A program made the translations under genes and the position numbers. The notes under the pieces were generated by a model. It saw only the letters and a list, made by a program, of their open reading frames with translations, did no database searches and was not told the origin of the DNA. From assembly GCA_035701505.1 (NCBI GenBank), contig DASSSA010000042.1, positions 1 through 28,961 on the forward strand: a stretch of DNA of 28,961 nt, in the 5' to 3' direction. This DNA is from AC-69 sp035701505 (GTDB lineage Bacteria; Actinomycetota; UBA4738; HRBIN12). Of the stretch, positions 24,442 to 28,961 are shown piece by piece (position 1 is the stretch's first letter; every line of letters begins with the position of its first letter).

Positions 24442-24497
24442 GGCGCCCAAGCTAGCAGGGCAGGGCTCGGGACCGTCCACTGCTTCACCTGGGTTCG

Positions 24498-24527
24498 TTG
24501 ACGAGCACGCGTCGTGCCTAGTAGCCT
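24498..24527 (+). promoter_or_regulatory. Promoter of the str operon
   Basis: TTGACG (24498-24503), an 18-base spacer and TAGCCT (24522-24527) make a good housekeeping promoter candidate. Transcription would start near 24534, giving a leader of about 165 bases before rpsL, containing the hairpin and attenuator listed separately. Confidence 0.6.
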
Positions 24528-24539
24528 TAACGATTGCAC

Positions 24540-24564
24540 ACCGAACCCGGCGGGCGGGTTCGGT
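24540..24564 (+). promoter_or_regulatory. Leader hairpin of the str operon
   Basis: ACCGAACCC (24540-24548) and GGGTTCGGT (24556-24564) form a perfect 9-bp stem with a 7-base loop, within a few bases of the predicted transcript 5' end. It could stabilise the mRNA 5' end or form part of a protein-binding site (S12 or S7). The function is inferred. Confidence 0.55.
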
Positions 24565-24626
24565 ATCCATGCAAGCTTTCAGGGGGGACCCCGAAGGGAC
24601 AATTGTGCCTGAGGCGAGTCCCTGGG

Positions 24627-24651
24627 AGCCGGGCCCGCGGGTCCGGCTTTT
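24627..24651 (+). terminator. Attenuator candidate upstream of rpsL
   Basis: AGCCGGGCC (24627-24635) pairs with GGTCCGGCT (24640-24648), nine pairs including one G-U, around a CGCG loop. The stem is followed by a run of four T residues (24648-24651). It lies in the 5' leader, 48 bases before rpsL, so it would stop the operon unless relieved. The design parallels the rplJ leader. Confidence 0.65.
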
Positions 24652-24698
24652 CGTTGGACCCCCATGGAGACCAAGGCGAGAGTGAACACGAGACCGAC

Positions 24699-25073
24699 AT
24701 GCCCACGATCCAGCAACTGGTCCGAGAAGGGCGCGAGCGCCCGCGGGGGAAGACGAAGAGCCCTGCGCTCAAGGGCTCTCCACAGCGCCGCGGCGTGTGC
24801 ACGCGCGTCTACACGACCACTCCGAAGAAGCCCAACTCCGCCCTTCGAAAGGTCGCCCGCGTCCGTCTGACAACCGGGGTCGAGGTCACCGCCTATATCC
24901 CGGGCATCGGGCACAACCTCCAGGAGCACTCCATCGTCCTGGTTCGGGGCGGTCGTGTGAAGGACCTGCCGGGGGTTCGATACAAGATCATCCGTGGCAC
25001 CCTCGACACCGCAGGCGTGAGGGACCGCAAGAAGGCGCGATCCCGCTATGGGGCCAAGAGGGTAGGCGAGTAG
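24699..25073 (+). CDS. rpsL: 30S ribosomal protein S12
   Basis: S12 sits at the decoding centre. The 124-residue protein begins MPTIQQLVREGR and contains the conserved TTTPKKPNSALRKVARV loop and GGRVKDLPGVRYKIIRG. Residues K43 and K88 (E. coli K42 and K87), where streptomycin-resistance changes occur, are the wild-type Lys. The ATG at 24699 fits all S12 proteins. Open frame continues upstream to 24534 but that part is the leader. The ribosome-binding site is weak (a GAGA-type run), perhaps because initiation is controlled through the leader. It is first gene of the str operon, two bases before rpsG. Confidence 0.97.
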   Translation: MPTIQQLVREGRERPRGKTKSPALKGSPQRRGVCTRVYTTTPKKPNSALRKVARVRLTTGVEVTAYIPGIGHNLQEHSIVLVRGGRVKDLPGVRYKIIRGTLDTAGVRDRKKARSRYGAKRVGE

Positions 25074-25075
25074 CG

Positions 25076-25546
25076 ATGCCTCGCAAGGGCCCTGCCGTAC
25101 GCAGGGAGGTCGAGCCCGACCCCGTCTACCAGAACCCCCTGGTGACCCAGCTCATCAGCAAGGTCCTGTACGACGGCAAGAAGTCACTGGCGGAGCGGAC
25201 CGTGTACAAGGCGCTCGAGGTCATCTCCGAGCGGACGGCGAACGACCCGGTCATCACGCTAAAGCGGGCGGTGGAGAACGTCCGTCCCATGCTCGAGGTT
25301 CGGTCCCGGCGGGTCGGCGGGGCCAACTACCAGGTGCCGGTGGAGGTTCGTCCGACCAGGGGCACCACGCTCGCGCTGCGCTGGCTGGTCAATTACTCCC
25401 GCGCCCGTAAGGAACACTCCATGTCCGACCGATTGGTGGGGGAGATCATGGACGCCTCCCAAGGCCAGGGGGCATCTGTCAAGCGGCGCGAGGACATGCA
25501 CAAGATGGCCGAGGCGAACAAGGCGTTCGCGCACTACCGATGGTGA
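25076..25546 (+). CDS. rpsG: 30S ribosomal protein S7
   Basis: The 156-residue protein has the standard S7 length. It shows MPRKGPAVRRE, then LVTQLISKVLYDGKKSLAE, RRVGGANYQVPVEVRP, LALRWLVNYSR and the C-terminal KANKAFAHYRW-type end (EANKAFAHYRW). S7 nucleates assembly of the 30S head and, in E. coli, represses translation of this operon. The ATG at 25076 lies two bases after the rpsL stop, so the genes are translationally coupled. A 7-bp hairpin follows before fusA. Confidence 0.97.
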   Translation: MPRKGPAVRREVEPDPVYQNPLVTQLISKVLYDGKKSLAERTVYKALEVISERTANDPVITLKRAVENVRPMLEVRSRRVGGANYQVPVEVRPTRGTTLALRWLVNYSRARKEHSMSDRLVGEIMDASQGQGASVKRREDMHKMAEANKAFAHYRW

Positions 25547-25563
25547 TCGAAGCAAACGCTCGT

Positions 25564-25583
25564 GCCGGGCTTTGGGGCCCGGC
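25564..25583 (+). other. Hairpin in the rpsG-fusA gap
   Basis: GCCGGGC (25564-25570) and GCCCGGC (25577-25583) pair perfectly around TTTGGG. No T-run follows, so it is more likely an mRNA stability, processing or regulatory element than a terminator. It is 23 bases before fusA. Confidence 0.55.
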
Positions 25584-25605
25584 GTTGGTCGAGGGGGTGG
25601 GCTAG

Positions 25606-27774
25606 ATGGCCACCTCCGCGGAGAGGATCGACGTGGTCGAAGCAGCACAGGACATCAAGCGGCGCCAGCCCGGAGGGTCCCGCAAGGACCTGGTGCTCCG
25701 GGAGTACCCGCTCGCCCGGACCCGGAACATCGGGATCATGGCCCACATCGACGCCGGCAAGACCACCACGACCGAGCGGATCCTCTACTACACCGGCAAG
25801 GCCTACAAGCTCGGCGAGGTCCACGAGGGCACGGCCCAGATGGACTGGATGGTCCAGGAGCGCGAGCGCGGCATCACCATCACGTCCGCGGCCACCACGA
25901 CCAATTGGAAGGGCCACTGGATCAACATCATCGACACGCCCGGTCACGTCGACTTCACCGTCGAGGTTGAGCGGTCGCTTCGCGTGCTCGACGGTGCCAT
26001 CGCCGTGTTCGACGCGGTGGCCGGCGTGGAGCCCCAGACCGAGACGGTGTGGCGCCAGGCCGACCGGTACGGCGTGCCGCGGATCTGCTTCGTCAACAAG
26101 ATGGACCGGACCGGCGCCGACTTCGGCCGCACGGTCCGGATGATGGAGGATCGCCTGCAGGCGAACCCCCTGGTCGTCCAACTCCCGTGGGGAAGCGAGG
26201 CCGGGTTCGTCGGCGTCATCGACCTGGTCGAGATGAAGGCCCACCGGTGGATCAGCGAGATGGGCGAGGAGTGGGAGACCACGGAGATCCCGGACGAGTA
26301 CCGGGACGCCGCCAACCAGGCCCACCACGAGCTGTTCGAGAAGCTCGCCGATCACGACGAGGAGCTCATGGACAAGTTCGTCCACGAGCAGGAGCCGACA
26401 CTCGAGGAGCTCCGCCGGGCCATCCGCCGGGCCACGCTGGCCGGCGCGGGGGTTCCGGTGCTCTGCGGCAGCGCGTTCAAGAACAAGGCCATCCAGCCGC
26501 TCCTGGACGCCATCGTCTCCTACCTACCGTCGCCGGTCGACGTCCCGCCTGTGCAGGGCCACACCCCATCGGGGGAGCCCGCCGAGCGCCTGCCCTCGGA
26601 CGACCAGGCGTTCTCCGCCCTTGTGTTCAAGATCATGTCCGATCCGTACGTCGGGCGGCTCACCTACGTCCGGGTGTACTCGGGCATCGTGCGTACCGGC
26701 GCGCACGTCCAGAACTCCACGAAGGATCGTAAGGAGCGGATCGGCCGCATCCTCCAGATGCACGCGAACCACCGCGAGGAGAAGGAGGCGGCGTTCACTG
26801 GGGACATCATGGCCGTGGTGGGGCTGAAGCACTCGACCACCGGGGACACGCTATGCGACTCGGCCAACCCCATCGTCCTGGAGTCCATCTCCTTCCCCAC
26901 CCCGGTCATCTCGGTGGCCGTCGAGCCCAAGACCAAGGCCGATCAGGACAAGCTTGGTCAGGCCCTGGCCAAGCTGGCCGATGAGGATCCCACCTTCGTC
27001 GTGAAGTACGACGAGGAGACGGGCCAGACGATCATCTCCGGGATGGGGGAGCTCCACCTCGAGATCCTGGTGGACCGGCTGACGCGCGAGTTCAACGTGG
27101 GAGCCAATGTCGGCAAGCCGCAGGTGGCCTACCGCGAGACCATCCGCAAGGCGGTCCACAAGGTGGAAGGACGGTTCATCCGTCAGACCGGAGGCCGCGG
27201 CCAATACGGGCACGTGGTCATCGACCTCGAGCCCACGGGCCCCGGCGGCGGCTATGAGTTCATCAACAAGATCACCGGCGGCGACATCCCCCGCGAGTAC
27301 ATCCCCTCGGTCGATCAGGGCATCCAGGAGGCCTGTGAGTCCGGCGTCCTTGCCGGGTATCCGCTGGTGGACATCCGAGCCACCCTGGTGGGTGGGTCGT
27401 ACCACGAAGTCGACTCGTCGGAGATCGCGTTCAAGATCGCGGGCTCGATGGCGGTCAAGGAGGCGGCCCGCCGGGCCGATCCCGTGCTGCTCGAGCCGGT
27501 CATGGAGTTCGAGATCGTGACGCCGGATGAGTTCATGGGTGAGGTCATGGGCGACGCCACGGCGCGCCGAGGCAGGATCGAGCGGATCGACGATCGGAGC
27601 GGGATGAAGGCCATCAGGGTGCTGGTCCCGCTTGCGGAGCTGTTCGGCTACGCGACCGAGTTGCGCTCGCGCACGCAGGGGCGGGCCTCGCACACGCCCA
27701 TGCAGCTCCACGCGTACCAGGAGGTCCCGGCCCAGATCGCGAAGGAGATCGTGGCCAGGGTCCGCGGCGAGTAG
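25606..27774 (+). CDS. fusA: Elongation factor G
   Basis: EF-G is the GTPase that drives translocation. The G domain has AHIDAGKTTTTER (P-loop, 46-58), RERGITI (86-92), IIDTPGH (108-114) and FVNKMD (162-167). Later blocks include GMGELHLEILVDRL and the domain-IV stretch GGRGQYGHVVIDLEP. The 722-residue product begins about 30 residues before the usual PLARTRNIGIMAHID start. That extension is charged, with coding-like third-position GC. ATG 25606 follows GAGGGGG. A GTG at 25693 with AAGGA at 25684-25688 would give the canonical length. A hairpin holds its stop codon. It stands in the standard str order between rpsG and tuf. Confidence 0.97.
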   Translation: MATSAERIDVVEAAQDIKRRQPGGSRKDLVLREYPLARTRNIGIMAHIDAGKTTTTERILYYTGKAYKLGEVHEGTAQMDWMVQERERGITITSAATTTNWKGHWINIIDTPGHVDFTVEVERSLRVLDGAIAVFDAVAGVEPQTETVWRQADRYGVPRICFVNKMDRTGADFGRTVRMMEDRLQANPLVVQLPWGSEAGFVGVIDLVEMKAHRWISEMGEEWETTEIPDEYRDAANQAHHELFEKLADHDEELMDKFVHEQEPTLEELRRAIRRATLAGAGVPVLCGSAFKNKAIQPLLDAIVSYLPSPVDVPPVQGHTPSGEPAERLPSDDQAFSALVFKIMSDPYVGRLTYVRVYSGIVRTGAHVQNSTKDRKERIGRILQMHANHREEKEAAFTGDIMAVVGLKHSTTGDTLCDSANPIVLESISFPTPVISVAVEPKTKADQDKLGQALAKLADEDPTFVVKYDEETGQTIISGMGELHLEILVDRLTREFNVGANVGKPQVAYRETIRKAVHKVEGRFIRQTGGRGQYGHVVIDLEPTGPGGGYEFINKITGGDIPREYIPSVDQGIQEACESGVLAGYPLVDIRATLVGGSYHEVDSSEIAFKIAGSMAVKEAARRADPVLLEPVMEFEIVTPDEFMGEVMGDATARRGRIERIDDRSGMKAIRVLVPLAELFGYATELRSRTQGRASHTPMQLHAYQEVPAQIAKEIVARVRGE

Positions 27775-27783
27775 GCCGCGGAC
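27760..27783 (+). other. Hairpin with the fusA stop codon in its loop
   Basis: GTCCGCGGC (27760-27768) and GCCGCGGAC (27775-27783) form a perfect 9-bp stem. The 6-base loop is the last Glu codon and the TAG stop of fusA. No T-run follows and tuf begins 24 bases later, so it may be an mRNA processing or stability site that lets tuf be expressed differently from fusA. It would be opened by terminating ribosomes. Confidence 0.6.
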
Positions 27784-27807
27784 GGAGAGCGAGAAGGGGA
27801 AGGGAGC

Positions 27808-28961
27808 ATGGCGAAGAAGAAGTTCGAGCGGACCAAGCCGCACGTGAACATCGGCACCATCGGCCACATCGACCACGGCAAGACCACGCTGACGGCCGCG
27901 ATCACCAAGGTCCTGGCGGAACGGGGCCTGGCCGACTTCACCCCCTTCGACCAGATCGACAAGGCCCCCGAGGAGCGGGAGCGGGGGATCACCATCGCCA
28001 TCGCCCACGTGGAGTACCAGACCGATGCCCGCCACTACGCCCACGTGGACTGCCCCGGGCACGCCGACTACATCAAGAACATGATCACCGGGGCGGCCCA
28101 GATGGACGGGGCCATCCTGGTGGTCTCGGCCGCCGACGGCCCCATGCCCCAGACCCGGGAGCACGTCCTTTTGGCCCGTCAGGTGAACGTCCCGGCCATC
28201 GTGGTGGCCCTGAACAAGGTGGACATGGTCGATGACCCCGAGCTGCTGGACCTGGTGGAGCTGGAGGTCCGCGAGCTGCTGTCCTCCTACGAGTTCCCCG
28301 GCGATGAGGTCCCGGTGATCCGGCTGAGTGCCCTGAAGGCCCTGGAGGGCGACGAGGCCGCCAAGGCCGGGGTGCTGGAGCTGTTGAACGCCGTGGACAC
28401 CTTCATCCCCGAGCCGGTCCGAGACATCGACAAGCCCTTCCTCATGGCCATCGAGGACGTGTTCACCATCACCGGGCGGGGCACCGTGGTCACCGGCAGG
28501 GTGGAGCGGGGCAAGCTGAAGAAGATGGAGGAGGTGGAGATCGTGGGCCTGCGGGACACCCGCAAGACCACGGCCACCGACCTGGAGATGTTCCGAAAGC
28601 TCCTGGATGAGGTCCAGGCCGGCGACAACGTCGGGGTCCTGCTCCGGGGGATCGACAAGGACGACGTGGAGCGGGGCCAGGTGCTGGCAAAGCCGGGGTC
28701 CATCACCCCCCACACCGACTTCTCCTCCCAGGTGTACGTGCTGAGTAAGGAGGAGGGGGGCCGGCACACCCCGTTCTTCAACGGCTACAAGCCCCAGTTC
28801 TACTTCCGGACCACCGATGTGACCGGGACCCTCCACACCCCCGAGGGGGTGGAGATGGTCATGCCCGGGGACAACGTGGAGGTCACGGTGACCCTGGAGA
28901 AGCCCATCGCCATGGAGGAGGCGCTGCGGTTCGCCATCCGGGAGGGCGGACGGACCGTGGG
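27808..28961 (+). CDS. tuf: Elongation factor Tu (3' end outside window)
   Basis: EF-Tu delivers aminoacyl-tRNA to the ribosome. It begins MAKKKFERTKPHVNIGTIGH, with P-loop GHIDHGKT (19-26), RGITI (59-63), DCPGH (81-85), NKVD (136-139), ITGRGTVVTGRVERG and a conserved PGDNVEV near the end. The ATG at 27808 follows GGGGAAGGGAG. The window cuts the gene after about 384 codons, at the GGRTV block, so by family length about ten residues are missing. Codon choice is extremely G/C-ended, as expected for a very highly expressed gene. It is last visible gene of the str operon. Confidence 0.97.
   Translation, partial: MAKKKFERTKPHVNIGTIGHIDHGKTTLTAAITKVLAERGLADFTPFDQIDKAPEERERGITIAIAHVEYQTDARHYAHVDCPGHADYIKNMITGAAQMDGAILVVSAADGPMPQTREHVLLARQVNVPAIVVALNKVDMVDDPELLDLVELEVRELLSSYEFPGDEVPVIRLSALKALEGDEAAKAGVLELLNAVDTFIPEPVRDIDKPFLMAIEDVFTITGRGTVVTGRVERGKLKKMEEVEIVGLRDTRKTTATDLEMFRKLLDEVQAGDNVGVLLRGIDKDDVERGQVLAKPGSITPHTDFSSQVYVLSKEEGGRHTPFFNGYKPQFYFRTTDVTGTLHTPEGVEMVMPGDNVEVTVTLEKPIAMEEALRFAIREGGRTV

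Noticed and set aside
24534..24698. N-terminal extension of S12, or a separate short gene, upstream of rpsL
   Set aside because: The segment carries the hairpin and attenuator of the leader, and S12 proteins begin at the MPTIQQL residues.
26851..28836. Long open frame of 661 codons on the - strand across fusA and tuf
   Set aside because: Same shadow effect opposite two certain elongation-factor genes; composition is low-complexity Gly/Val/Leu/His.

Overview
The window looks like a chromosomal segment of a high-GC, deep-branching member of the Actinomycetota, probably from an environmental genome. The main evidence is the N-terminal half of RpoC, which closely follows the actinobacterial pattern. 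GC-rich third codon positions, frequent GTG/TTG starts, and TTGAC-n17-TATACT promoters with attenuated ribosomal-protein leaders also fit. The class cannot be fixed from sequence reading alone.

Region 1 (about 1-7650) is a cell-surface glycan region. On the + strand are a YfhO/PTPS-related multi-pass membrane protein, then three overlapping genes matching the WlbB/WlbC/WlbA (WbpD/E/B) set that builds 2,3-diacetamido-uronic acid nucleotide sugars: an N-acetyltransferase, a PLP aminotransferase and a Gfo/Idh/MocA dehydrogenase. A membrane-anchored family-2 glycosyltransferase follows. Convergent to these, on the - strand, are a flippase-like (LPG-synthase TM domain) membrane protein and a TPR lipoprotein. 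Together they suggest synthesis of an unusual amino-uronic sugar and its transfer to a lipid carrier or surface polymer.

Region 2 (about 7650-14300) is a surface and signalling region. A collagen-like protein with 87 Gly-X-Y triplets lies behind a structured upstream region. It converges on, and overlaps, a REC-HD-GYP response regulator of the c-di-GMP phosphodiesterase family. Divergent from that regulator is a translationally coupled pair of paralogous hybrid histidine kinases. The divergent promoter region holds sequences resembling sigma-28/WhiG elements.

Region 3 (about 14300-28961) is core information processing: a recognisable L10 leader with an intrinsic attenuator, rplJ-rplL, an XRE-type regulator, rpoB and rpoC behind two good promoter matches, an inositol-monophosphatase-family gene on the opposite strand, and the str operon rpsL-rpsG-fusA-tuf. 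The tuf gene is cut by the window end. The str operon has its own promoter, a leader with a hairpin and a strong attenuator candidate, and hairpins at the rpsG/fusA and fusA/tuf junctions.

I see no CRISPR array, IS element, tRNA, rRNA or phage gene. No wholly new system is evident. The items most worth a second look are the collagen-like/HD-GYP/kinase neighbourhood and its 5' structures, the str-operon attenuator and stop-codon hairpins, the XRE gene inserted between rplL and rpoB, and a probable frameshift at the start of the first gene.
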